From: JBMOLC01 sp049324215
GTDB taxonomy: Bacteria; Patescibacteriota; Microgenomatia; UBA8517
NCBI GenBank assembly: GCA_049324215.1
Contig: JBMOLC010000023.1
Span: forward strand, 1 to 12,020
Direction of reading: 5' to 3'
Length of the DNA stretch: 12,020 nucleotides
How positions within the stretch are numbered: position 1 is the first letter of the stretch; each line of letters begins with the position of its first letter. Of the stretch, positions 1 through 6,946 are shown piece by piece. The position numbers and the translations under genes were made by a program. The notes beneath the pieces are model-generated. The model had not been told where the DNA came from, did not search any database, and saw only the letters and a program-made list of their open reading frames with translations.

Positions 1-450
1 GACGGTAACCGCCTCGGCCGCTGCGTGAGCCATTTGGTTTGAAGAGGAAACGGCAAAATTGTCGAAGGTAAAACCGGGCCTAACTTTGCTTTTGGTAAAA
101 GCCGCGAGAAGTTCTTCCTGTTGCCGTTTCTCACTTTCGAAAAGAGGTGCAGGGAGCGATTCTTTTTGCGTGACCCTGTCGGGGTCGGCTTTAATGATAA
201 AGACCAGGTCGCAAGGTTTATCCAGGCTTTTAGCAAGTGAGTCTTGGACAAGTCCGAAGTATCTTTTCTCGATGGTGGTTTTGACAAAGGCCGAAGAGCA
301 ACCAATCGCGACACTAAACCGGTCCTGATCTTCGGTAAGACTATCGATGTGGGTCTGCGAAAACCAGGTCGAAAAAATTGCGGGAGAGACAGAAAGTTTG
401 AGGGCTTCGAGGGCGTCTTTCCAGACTCTTTTTTTGTCGGGCTTTGCCAT
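1..450 (-). CDS. dnaA: Chromosomal replication initiator DnaA, N-terminal part (runs off left edge)
   Basis: DnaA binds DnaA boxes at the origin and melts it to start replication. Only the first 150 codons are in the window. The reverse-strand ORF starts at ATG 448-450 with MAKPDKKRVWKDALEAL, and domain I continues with a typical pattern (SPAIFSTWF, then FVKTTIEKRYFGLVQDSL). A variable linker (residues about 95-125) leads into the conserved entry to the AAA+ domain, FTFDNFAVSSSNQMAHAAA at about residues 127-145, which matches the family signature before Walker A. Walker A itself and the DNA-binding domain lie outside. The start is supported by the position of the upstream promoter (473-501), which gives a leader of about 16 nt carrying a weak purine-rich ribosome site. 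It is divergent from rpmH, the classical bacterial arrangement. Identification is secure despite truncation by the window edge. Confidence 0.96.
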   Translation of the reverse strand, partial: MAKPDKKRVWKDALEALKLSVSPAIFSTWFSQTHIDSLTEDQDRFSVAIGCSSAFVKTTIEKRYFGLVQDSLAKSLDKPCDLVFIIKADPDRVTQKESLPAPLFESEKRQQEELLAAFTKSKVRPGFTFDNFAVSSSNQMAHAAAEAVTV

Positions 451-472
451 AACCACTTCTTTGTACTACGAA

Positions 473-501
473 CTTTTAGCGAGTTATCCACAAGACGTCA
501 A
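473..501 (-). promoter_or_regulatory. dnaA promoter (TTGACG-N17-TAAAAG)
   Basis: Read on the minus strand, TTGACG (plus 496-501) is followed by exactly 17 nt and then TAAAAG (plus 473-478). That is 5/6 and 4/6 matches to the sigma-70 type hexamers. The predicted transcription start is near 466, about 16 nt before the dnaA ATG. The spacer contains a perfect DnaA box, which suggests autoregulation. This is a prediction from sequence only. Confidence 0.6.
484..492 (+). promoter_or_regulatory. DnaA box TTATCCACA
   Basis: A perfect match to the TTATNCACA consensus, lying in the spacer of the predicted dnaA promoter. DnaA bound here would cover the promoter, so the simplest reading is negative autoregulation of dnaA. 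It could instead be an outlying box of an origin located beyond the left edge. No second perfect box was found in this intergenic region. Confidence 0.8.
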
Positions 502-528
502 CCCCGAAAAAAGACGAAGTTTTAATAG

Positions 529-558
529 TTTCCATTGAGGTTTCTTAGCTGGTATAAT
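529..558 (+). promoter_or_regulatory. rpmH operon promoter with extended -10
   Basis: A perfect TATAAT at 553-558 is preceded by TGG (550-552), giving an extended -10 element. A weak -35 (TTTCCA, 529-534) lies 18 nt upstream. Only 7 nt separate the -10 from the rpmH ATG at 566, so the predicted transcript starts at or within a base or two of the start codon (leaderless). It is probably the main promoter for the genes through 4195. Confidence 0.7.
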
Positions 559-565
559 AATCGGC

Positions 566-706
566 ATGTCAACCAAAAGAACTTATCAACCCAGCCGGAG
601 AAAGAGGACAAGAAGCCACGGTTTTAGAGTTAGGAATAAAACCAAAAAAGGAAAACTGGTATTAAAAAGGAGAAGGCTTAAAGGCAGAAAAAGACTTACC
701 CCTTAG
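566..706 (+). CDS. rpmH: 50S ribosomal protein L34
   Basis: L34 is a small, very basic protein of the large ribosomal subunit. The 46-codon ORF reads STKRTYQPSRRKRTRSHGF at residues 2-20 and ends RLKGRKRLTP. This matches the L34 pattern: KRTxQPSxRKR, then HGFRxR, then a basic stretch ending GRKRL. About half the residues are Lys or Arg and the length is normal for the family. There is no Shine-Dalgarno sequence. The -10 box ends 7 nt before the ATG, which fits leaderless translation. It heads the operon with rnpA starting 8 nt after its stop, the conserved bacterial order that co-produces L34 and the RNase P protein. Confidence 0.95.
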   Translation: MSTKRTYQPSRRKRTRSHGFRVRNKTKKGKLVLKRRRLKGRKRLTP

Positions 707-714
707 AATCTCTC

Positions 715-1059
715 ATGTTGGCTCGCCAGTATTGTCTTAAAGGAAAAAAGAGTTTCGAGAAAGTTAACCAAGACGGAAGGCTTTTTCAGTCCGAGTCTTT
801 TGGGGTAGCGGTTTTGACCAGAGGCGACAAAGAGGTCTCGCGCTTTGGATTTATCGTTTCGAGCAAAATTTCCAAAGAAGCGGTGCAGAGGAATAGAATC
901 AAAAGGGCTCTCTCCGAGGCCGTCAGATTTGAGATGGCGCTTGTTAAACCGGGTTATGACGTTGTTTTTTTGGCAAAACACCCGAGTCTCAAGAAACCGA
1001 CCGATGGACTGATGCGGGAAGTCAGAGAGTTTCTTCCCGAAACAGGAATTACCAAATGA
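715..1059 (+). CDS. rnpA: Ribonuclease P protein component
   Basis: This protein partners the RNase P RNA in maturing tRNA 5' ends. The 114-residue ORF has the expected basic N-terminus (MLARQYCLKGKKSFEKV). The family signature is at about residues 60-75 (AVQRNRIKRALSEAVR), containing the RNR motif that contacts RNA, followed by the PGYDVVFLAK strand. Length is typical. The ATG lies 8 nt after the rpmH stop without an evident ribosome-binding site, so translation may depend on coupling to rpmH. Its TGA stop overlaps the yidD ATG by 4 nt (ATGA). Confidence 0.94.
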   Translation: MLARQYCLKGKKSFEKVNQDGRLFQSESFGVAVLTRGDKEVSRFGFIVSSKISKEAVQRNRIKRALSEAVRFEMALVKPGYDVVFLAKHPSLKKPTDGLMREVREFLPETGITK

Positions 1060-1292
1060 AAAAAGTAATTTTCTTTCTCATTAAGGTTTATAAAACCACG
1101 CTGTCTTCCCTTTTAGTTTTTTTGTTTGGCCAGGGCTGCCGTTTTACCCCCACCTGTAGCGAGTACGCCAAAGAAGCGGTCGAAAAGTTCGGCGTCTTCG
1201 GGGGTTCACTCCTAACTCTAGGAAGAATTTCCAGGTGCCACCCGTTTGGGCGTGCCGGAGTCGACCCCGTTCCCGAAAGGTTTAGCCGATGA
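1056..1292 (+). CDS. yidD: Membrane protein insertion efficiency factor YidD
   Basis: YidD is a small inner-membrane-associated protein thought to aid YidC-dependent insertion. This 78-residue ORF begins with an amphipathic/hydrophobic segment (residues about 5-24) and carries the family signature: GQGCRFTPTCSEYAKEAV, then RISRCHPFGRAGVDPVPERF. The three conserved cysteines (CRFTPTC and RC) are present. Both ends overlap their neighbours by ATGA, 4 nt with rnpA and 4 nt with yidC, which indicates translational coupling. AGGA lies 8 nt before the start. Length and context are typical of the rnpA-yidD-yidC cluster. Confidence 0.94.
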   Translation: MKKVIFFLIKVYKTTLSSLLVFLFGQGCRFTPTCSEYAKEAVEKFGVFGGSLLTLGRISRCHPFGRAGVDPVPERFSR

Positions 1293-2095
1293 ATATTTTT
1301 AACACCATTCTTATCGAACCTCTGGCCAACGGACTGATTCTTTTTTATCGCCTTTTGGGGGGAAATATGGGACTGGCAATCATCGGATTTAGTTTTGCTC
1401 TGCGGTTTTTATTAAATCCCCTGACAAAGCCTTATCTGGAGTCGATGAAGAGGATGAAGGAATTTGAACCCCAACTCGCTCGACTCAAGGAAAGACACAA
1501 AGACGATAGAAAAAAACTACTTGAAGCCCAGACCGAATTTTACCGGCAAAAGGGAATAAATCCGGGAGGCGGATGTTTACCGTACTTTTTCCAGATTGTG
1601 ATTTTGATCGCGCTTTTTAATGTTTTTACTCGCGTTCTCGCCCCGAACGGTGACGTCGCCACAAAGTTTAACGAGCTTCTCTACTCCCCGCTTAAATTTC
1701 GCCAGGGCGAGACAATCAATACGCAATTTTTGTACCTCGATGTTACCCAGCCGGACGCTATCAGACTTCCCTTCTCACCCTTTCCTTTACCGGGACCAAT
1801 TCTAATTTTGGCCGCAATTTTGCAGTTTGCCTCGGCCAGAATGATGACTCCCTATCAGAAACTAGAGGAAAAACTGTCTAAGAAAACTCCGGGAAGCGCG
1901 GATGATATGCAGGTGGCCATGCAAAAGTCGATGACCTATACCTTCCCGCTTTTTACCCTCATCATCGGTTTATCGTTTCCCTCGGGCCTGGCTCTTTATT
2001 GGTTACTTTTTTCTTTCTGGCAGCTAGTCCAACAGTATAAAACCTCCGGTTGGGGGGGCTTAACGCCTTTTGTTTCAAAATGGAAAAAGAATTAG
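1289..2095 (+). CDS. yidC: YidC/Oxa1/Alb3 family membrane insertase (short form)
   Basis: YidC inserts and folds membrane proteins, alone or with SecYEG. The 268-residue protein has the Oxa1 core. Its first core helix ends in FALRFLLNPLTKPYL at about residues 31-45, with the conserved Arg of the hydrophilic groove. A charged cytoplasmic hairpin follows (about 50-85, KxxERHKDDRKK then FYRQKGINPGGGCLPYFFQI), and later helices lie around 165-185 and 215-250 (TFPLFTLIIGLSFPSGLALYW). The large periplasmic domain of Gram-negative YidC is absent, as is a lipoprotein signal, so it resembles the minimal form. AAAGG 8 nt upstream of the ATG is a fair ribosome site. The 3' end overlaps jag by 16 nt. Confidence 0.93.
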   Translation: MNIFNTILIEPLANGLILFYRLLGGNMGLAIIGFSFALRFLLNPLTKPYLESMKRMKEFEPQLARLKERHKDDRKKLLEAQTEFYRQKGINPGGGCLPYFFQIVILIALFNVFTRVLAPNGDVATKFNELLYSPLKFRQGETINTQFLYLDVTQPDAIRLPFSPFPLPGPILILAAILQFASARMMTPYQKLEEKLSKKTPGSADDMQVAMQKSMTYTFPLFTLIIGLSFPSGLALYWLLFSFWQLVQQYKTSGWGGLTPFVSKWKKN

Positions 2096-2544
2096 TCGAG
2101 TTAGTCGAAAAAAAAGCGAACGAACTTCTTTCCCTGATGGGGACGAAAGCCAAAGCCAAAGCCAGGCTTGATGAGGAAAATGCGGCCGTGGTTTTGGAAA
2201 TAGACGCTGGGGAGGAAACAGGCCTGCTCATTGGCAGACATGGGGAGACCTTGACGTCTTTCCAGGGGGTTTTGGGGATGATGGTCAGGAAGGAGAGCGG
2301 AGAGTGGTCGAGGATTCTCGTAAACATTGGCGATTGGAGAGAAAAACAGGAATCGTATTTAAAAGAAATGGCCCAGGCAACGGCCGAGAGGGCTCGGCAG
2401 ACAGGGGAGCCCCAGTATTTATATAATCTCTCGCCCTCTCAAAGAAGAGTTGTTCACTTGGCCCTTGCGGAAGACAAAGAAGTGGAGACATTCTCAGAGG
2501 GGGAAGGGGATGAAAGATATCTTGTTGTCAGGCCTAAAAAGTAA
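2080..2544 (+). CDS. jag: Jag/KhpB-type RNA-binding protein (KH-R3H)
   Basis: Jag/KhpB proteins bind RNA and, in Gram-positive bacteria, influence cell elongation and division; they usually follow yidC. From the ATG at 2080 the product has 154 residues. A KH domain has its GxxG loop at residues 52-55 (LLIGRHGETLTSFQGVL). An R3H domain has the diagnostic Arg-x3-His pair at R122 and H126 (SPSQRRVVHLAL). The N-terminal Jag_N domain of longer homologues is missing. An in-frame TTG 30 nt upstream would add residues unlike the family, so the ATG is preferred. No ribosome-binding site is visible; the 16-nt overlap with yidC suggests coupled translation. Confidence 0.9.
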   Translation: MEKELVELVEKKANELLSLMGTKAKAKARLDEENAAVVLEIDAGEETGLLIGRHGETLTSFQGVLGMMVRKESGEWSRILVNIGDWREKQESYLKEMAQATAERARQTGEPQYLYNLSPSQRRVVHLALAEDKEVETFSEGEGDERYLVVRPKK

Positions 2545-3775
2545 GTCCCGCGAGAAGCTTCTTTTTTTTGCTTTGGTCTTTTTATTTCCCACCCAACTTG
2601 GTTATCACTTCTGGCCAGATTTTGCTCACGTTTTCGGAATTAGGGTCGACTACCTTTCGCCCACGATTTATTTAACCGACCTTTTAGTTGTTGCTTTATT
2701 TATTCTTTGGTCCAGAGGAAAAAAATTATTTTTTCAGAGACTCATTAAAAGGAACTTAAAATATCTAGCCCCTCTTTTTATTTTTGTTATTCTCAATGTT
2801 TCCCTGGCCCCAAGCCCTTGGCCGGCCCTCTATAAATGGATAAAGGTCTTGGAGTTTTTGTTTTTGGGTTACTACGTTTATTCAAGAGAGAGGAGGGAAA
2901 TACTTAAAACGGTAAAGGTAATGACTTACTCTTTACTCCTTTTTTCGCTTCTGGGAATCTTCCAGTTTTTGTTACAGAGAACACTCGGCGGACCTTTTTA
3001 TTTTTTGGGGGAAAGAAGTTTTTCCTTTTCAACCCCGGGAATTGCCCTCGTCAATATTTTTACTCGACAATATTTAAGAGCCTATTCGACCTTTTCCCAC
3101 CCGAACTCTTTTGCTGGTTATTTGGGGGTTATCTTGCTTTTAACATCTGTTTTGACAAAGAAGAAATCAAAAGTTTATTTAGCGGCTTTTCTTTTGGGGG
3201 CAAGCGCTTTCTTGCTGGCGTTTTCTTGGGGAGCTTTTCTCTCCCTAATCATTGTTGTCCTTTTTTACCTCTTTCTCAAAAAAAGGAGGGAGCTCTCTGG
3301 GAAAATTATTGTCAGTATTTTTTTTGTGGGAATTCTCGCCAGTCTTCTTTTGCCAAAGACCCCCCGAAATTATCCCAACCTTCCTCGCGACATCAGTTAC
3401 CGTCTGTCGTTGTCCAAATCTTCCCTCGAAACTTTCTTAAGATTTCCCCTGGTTGGTATCGGCCTCAACAATTTCGTTGTTGCCCTTCCCGAAACAAATG
3501 TCCCCGCCCAGCTGTCCTGGAGACTCCAGCCAGTCCACAATATCTTTCTTTTGGTTCTTTCGGAAACAGGGATTGTCGGGTTGTTAGTTTTCGTTTACCT
3601 ACTTTATGTTTCTTTTAAAAACCTGCTTGATTATAATTGGCAACTGTCACTACCCCTGCTTTTTATTTTATTGACGGGTCTCGCTGACCACTACTGGTTG
3701 ACCCTTCAGCAGAATCAGCTACTAATGTCTTTTGTTTTAGGACTTTCTTTTATTAAACGAAGATTGCTAGACTAG
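2510..3775 (+). CDS. O-antigen ligase/polymerase-like (Wzy_C) polytopic membrane protein
   Basis: Proteins of this family polymerise or ligate surface polysaccharide units at the outer face of the membrane. This 421-residue protein consists almost wholly of hydrophobic helices (roughly ten or more). It carries the two family landmarks: AYSTFSHPNSFAGYLG at about residues 203-218, with the His-Pro-Asn motif, and PVHNIFLLVLSETGIVGLL at about 342-360, with the conserved His before a helix. The start at 2510 is chosen because a strong purine-rich ribosome site (AGGGGGAAGGGG) sits just before it; the ORF opens further upstream inside jag, with which the chosen start overlaps by 35 nt. The acceptor (glycan, teichoic-like polymer or protein) cannot be told from sequence. 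The position in a ribosomal/insertase operon is unusual for a polysaccharide gene. Confidence 0.8.
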   Translation: MKDILLSGLKSKSREKLLFFALVFLFPTQLGYHFWPDFAHVFGIRVDYLSPTIYLTDLLVVALFILWSRGKKLFFQRLIKRNLKYLAPLFIFVILNVSLAPSPWPALYKWIKVLEFLFLGYYVYSRERREILKTVKVMTYSLLLFSLLGIFQFLLQRTLGGPFYFLGERSFSFSTPGIALVNIFTRQYLRAYSTFSHPNSFAGYLGVILLLTSVLTKKKSKVYLAAFLLGASAFLLAFSWGAFLSLIIVVLFYLFLKKRRELSGKIIVSIFFVGILASLLLPKTPRNYPNLPRDISYRLSLSKSSLETFLRFPLVGIGLNNFVVALPETNVPAQLSWRLQPVHNIFLLVLSETGIVGLLVFVYLLYVSFKNLLDYNWQLSLPLLFILLTGLADHYWLTLQQNQLLMSFVLGLSFIKRRLLD

Positions 3776-3787
3776 AAGGCGGTGTCT

Positions 3788-4195
3788 ATGTCTTTAAAAA
3801 TTTATTGCGACGGAGGAGCAAGAGGAAATCCTGGGCCGGCAGCAGCGGCTTTCGTTGTCGAGAAAAATGGAAAGGTTATTTTTAGGGAAGCCAAATTTAT
3901 CGGGGAATCTACAAATAATTTTGCGGAGTATAAAGCGGTTCTTTTGGCCATCGAGTGGCTTTTAAAAAATAAAGACTTTGAGCCGGAGATAATTTTTGTC
4001 TTGGATTCGGAGTTGGTTGCCAAGCAACTCGCGGGAAGTTTTAAAATCAAAAACGAGAACTTAAGGGCTCTTTATTTTTCGATCAAGGAAATCGAGAAAA
4101 AAATTTCGGCCAAAATTTTTTATACCTCTGTACCGCGCGGTAAAAATCGTTTGGCAGACCTTTTGGTCAACAAGGTCCTTGATGAAAATTCTTGA
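3788..4195 (+). CDS. RNase HI family protein
   Basis: RNase HI cleaves the RNA strand of RNA-DNA hybrids, removing R-loops and primers. The 135-residue protein has the four catalytic carboxylates in the expected order and context: D8 in CDGGARGNPGP, E47 in NNFAEY, D73 in VLDSELV and D124 in NRLADLLVNK. It is at the short end of the family, and the basic handle region of E. coli RnhA is not obvious. ATG 3788 is preferred over GTG 3782 because AAGG at 3776-3779 is 8 nt from the ATG but only 2 nt from the GTG. It follows the upstream gene by 12 nt and is probably the last gene of the rpmH operon. It uses TGA as stop. Confidence 0.9.
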   Translation: MSLKIYCDGGARGNPGPAAAAFVVEKNGKVIFREAKFIGESTNNFAEYKAVLLAIEWLLKNKDFEPEIIFVLDSELVAKQLAGSFKIKNENLRALYFSIKEIEKKISAKIFYTSVPRGKNRLADLLVNKVLDENS

Positions 4196-4285
4196 GAGTT
4201 TCACGTACGCCAGGGCAGAAAAAGGACGCTATCACTTGAAAAGGAAATTTTTTCAAAAAAATCTTTGAAAGAAATTTAGACGAAA

Positions 4286-4314
4286 TTGAAATACTGCGGA
4301 AATTTGCCTAGCAT
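4286..4314 (+). promoter_or_regulatory. Promoter of the DUF4012-rplY unit (TTGAAA-N17-TAGCAT)
   Basis: TTGAAA (4286-4291) and TAGCAT (4309-4314) are separated by exactly 17 nt. The -10 ends 8 nt before the ATG at 4323, so the transcript is predicted to start at the start codon. No Shine-Dalgarno sequence is visible, consistent with leaderless translation. The 127-bp gap before it holds no gene; its only other structure is a weak A/T hairpin. Confidence 0.6.
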
Positions 4315-4322
4315 AGAAAGAC

Positions 4323-6944
4323 ATGCCTTACCGTCCGAGTGTGTCCATATTTGCCAGAGCCGACTCTCTCGCCCTCTCTGTCGTCGAAAAGCTTTTGGGA
4401 AACTTTTGTTCGGTCACGGTTGTCTCGGATGAAGAAGGCAAGTGGCAAGAAATAACGTCACACGTTAGCCAACGGGAATTCTTAAAGATTACAACCGGTG
4501 TAACCGAAGCTTGTGAATACTCCCTCCTAATTGACCCCGCCCTTTCTTTGCCAAGCAAGGACTATGAGAGCTTTTTTGATTTCTATCAAAGAGAGACCCC
4601 GAAATCGTTAGTTGTCCTGCCTTATTCTTTTGGCCGGCAAGACCAAGGAAAATTTCAGGACATTTTAAGGAGGGTCGGCCAGTTAGACGGAAACATCGGC
4701 ACAATCTTAGTTGGTGACTTAGTCGGACCCAGGGTCGAGCCGGCAATAAGTGAGCTGGTGGGTTTGATACAAGAGGCACGAGGAAAAAATGACCTGCTTC
4801 TGACCCGGGATGGTGAAGAATTTTACCCCGTAGCTATTAGCTTTGTGGCCAAAGAGATAGTCAGGTCGCTTTTATCCTTTGGACCTTACGGAGAGATTTT
4901 AGCAATCGTGGGGCCAAAAGTGGCTGATGCCGAGATAGCCCAAAGACTACAGAAATTTTTCCCCCAGGCGGGGGTAAAGTATCAAGCCGGGCAAAGGCAA
5001 ACCTTTGGACAAGAAGTAAAAAAACTAATCGACCGCTCTGACGTAGGCGAGTTAATTGCCGAAAGCCTGGAGTGGCAAAGGTCCCACCCCCAAGAAAAAG
5101 GCAGGGTTGAGCCCAAAAAGAAGAAAGAGACCGTCAAAAAGGTTTCTGGCCAAAAGAAGTACTTTGGCTTTGTTTTCTGGGTTTTATTGATTCTCGTTTT
5201 GCCATATCTACTTCTCTTGACTTCCTTAGGATTTCTTTTTGCTTCTTTCCGCACCCTGCCTTCTGGGAAATTAGGGGTTGGAGAAGTCCTCTTCAAGGCT
5301 GCGAAAGGAAGCTCTTTTTTGGCCTTGGCCCAGTTCGGGCTTTATGTCAGAGTGCCCGGGTTGGGCCCCCTTTTTTTGGGCAGCCAACAACTGTCGAGCC
5401 TTGTTTACAGAATCGGAAACTCCGGCAGCAAAGGAGTAGAGACCGGGAAGAAAATGGCGCTTATGGCAGTCAAAATAATTGGCGACGAGGTTTACGATGC
5501 CGAGAGCTTAACCAAAGAAATTTCTTTAGACATCGACTGGTTATATAAAGAGACGTCTTTTATCCAAGGAGAAGTAGAAACCCTAGGGGGTCTTCCCGGG
5601 AGGGTGGTCAAATCTTGGGTTGCTACTTCCGAGATTGACTCCCTCAGGGAGAAAGCCCTGGAGACAAAAAAAATAGTTGAGGAACTCCCTTTTCTCTTAG
5701 GGGAGGATTCGCCCAAGACGTATCTTGTTCTTTTTCAAAATAACATGGAACTGAGGCCCACTGGCGGTTTTATCGGTTCGTTTGCCTTCATCACTTTTGA
5801 CGGGGGAAGAATGGCCGACGTGAGTGTGATGGACGTTTATGCCGCTGACGGACAACTCAAAGGCCACGTCGAGCCGCCAGCCGCGATTAAAGAGCATTTA
5901 GGAGAAGCCAATTGGTACTTGAGAGATGCAAATTGGGATCCAGACTTTCCCGTCTCGGCCGCCCGCGCCGAGTGGTTTCTGGATAAAGAGCTAGACAAAA
6001 AAGTTGAGGGGGTCATTGCGGTTGATTTGGAATTTGCCAAAAAAGTTCTTGAGGGAATTGGGTCGATTACCTTAGCCGATTATGGCGAAACAGTTAACGC
6101 GCAAAACCTCTACGCAATAACCCAGAGGGAGGCAGAAGAAAACTTCTTTCCTGGTTCATACCAAAAGGCAAGCTTTCTGACTGCCTTGAGCCGGGAGCTT
6201 GTGACCCGGATTTCTCAAGCCTCGGAAAAAGAACTGACTCACCTCGCCAAAGCCTCTTGGGAAAGTTTGAGTGCCAGAAACATCCAAGCCTTCTTCCACA
6301 ACCGGCGGGTGCAAAATGCTGTTTCTAATCTCGGGTTTGATGGTTCGGTCAAGGAACCAAATTGCGCAGAGAATTGTTATGCTGACTGGTTCGCTTTGGT
6401 GGATGCGAATCTGGGTGTCAATAAGGCCAACTATTTTATTAAAAGGAGCGTAGCGTTTCAGGTTTATTTGAGCGAGGGGCAAGTCAAGAGGTTCTTGACT
6501 GTGAGTCTCGAAAACAAAGCCAATCCAGCCCTAGGACTCTCGGGAAGGTATAAAAGCTACCTCAGAGTTATCCTTCCCCAAGAAACCCTGGTAAATGACG
6601 CGCTTGTATCTGCCGGCAATGACACCAATCAGCTAACACCGGACGTTTCCGAGGTTAGGGGTAGGAAAGAGGTGGGGGTTTTGGTTGAGGTGGGGGGCGG
6701 ACAAAAAAAAGACGTCACTTTTTCTTGGGAGGAAGAGATACCCTTGTCTTTCTCCCCAAAAGGAGAGTACAGGCTCTATGTGAGGAAGCAGGCGGGGACG
6801 GTTGAGGATGGACTTAGTCTTAGCGTTTTTCTGCCTGGCAACACCAGGGCGGAATTTGAGCCTAATTATTTCTTGACCAAAGACGAGGCATACGTTTATA
6901 ATACAACTCTCACGCGAGATTTCTTCTCGCGTATTTCTTGGTAA
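4323..6944 (+). CDS. Large membrane-anchored DUF4012 protein with N-terminal degenerate SDR-like domain
   Basis: An 873-residue protein of unknown function. Residues 1 to about 230 have an alternating alpha/beta pattern. The stretch ILVGDLVGPRVEP through FYPVAISFVAKEIVRSL (about 134-185) resembles the C-terminal half of extended SDR nucleotide-sugar epimerases, but no GxxGxxG loop or YxxxK pair is evident, so it is probably not an active SDR. A Lys-rich linker (about 255-278) precedes a hydrophobic segment at about 280-310 (FGFVFWVLLILVLPYLLLL). By the positive-inside rule the N-terminal domain is cytoplasmic and the rest outside. The DUF4012 hallmark is clear at about 470-505 (NNMELRPTGGFIGSFAF, then MDVY) and continues with DPDFPVSAARAEWFL and the GVIAVDL strand. 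It starts a new transcription unit; rplY begins 2 nt after its stop. A cell-envelope role is inferred only. Confidence 0.85.
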   Translation: MPYRPSVSIFARADSLALSVVEKLLGNFCSVTVVSDEEGKWQEITSHVSQREFLKITTGVTEACEYSLLIDPALSLPSKDYESFFDFYQRETPKSLVVLPYSFGRQDQGKFQDILRRVGQLDGNIGTILVGDLVGPRVEPAISELVGLIQEARGKNDLLLTRDGEEFYPVAISFVAKEIVRSLLSFGPYGEILAIVGPKVADAEIAQRLQKFFPQAGVKYQAGQRQTFGQEVKKLIDRSDVGELIAESLEWQRSHPQEKGRVEPKKKKETVKKVSGQKKYFGFVFWVLLILVLPYLLLLTSLGFLFASFRTLPSGKLGVGEVLFKAAKGSSFLALAQFGLYVRVPGLGPLFLGSQQLSSLVYRIGNSGSKGVETGKKMALMAVKIIGDEVYDAESLTKEISLDIDWLYKETSFIQGEVETLGGLPGRVVKSWVATSEIDSLREKALETKKIVEELPFLLGEDSPKTYLVLFQNNMELRPTGGFIGSFAFITFDGGRMADVSVMDVYAADGQLKGHVEPPAAIKEHLGEANWYLRDANWDPDFPVSAARAEWFLDKELDKKVEGVIAVDLEFAKKVLEGIGSITLADYGETVNAQNLYAITQREAEENFFPGSYQKASFLTALSRELVTRISQASEKELTHLAKASWESLSARNIQAFFHNRRVQNAVSNLGFDGSVKEPNCAENCYADWFALVDANLGVNKANYFIKRSVAFQVYLSEGQVKRFLTVSLENKANPALGLSGRYKSYLRVILPQETLVNDALVSAGNDTNQLTPDVSEVRGRKEVGVLVEVGGGQKKDVTFSWEEEIPLSFSPKGEYRLYVRKQAGTVEDGLSLSVFLPGNTRAEFEPNYFLTKDEAYVYNTTLTRDFFSRISW
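6912..6932 (+). other. Perfect 8-bp hairpin at the DUF4012/L25 junction
   Basis: ACGCGAGA (6912-6919) pairs with TCTCGCGT (6925-6932) around a 5-nt loop. It lies in the last codons of the DUF4012 gene and ends 14 nt before the rplY ATG. No U-tract follows, so it is not a standard terminator. It may be an RNA processing or translation-control element, or chance. Confidence 0.5.
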
Positions 6945-6946
6945 AG

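Noticed and set aside
2050..2080. In-frame TTG at 2050 as the jag start.
   Set aside because: It adds ten residues unlike the family and overlaps yidC further; ATG 2080 begins the normal helix.
4236..4256. A/T-only hairpin TTGAAAA...TTTTCAA after the RNase H gene, as a possible terminator.
   Set aside because: The stem has one G-C pair, and the following bases on the plus strand are A, not T.
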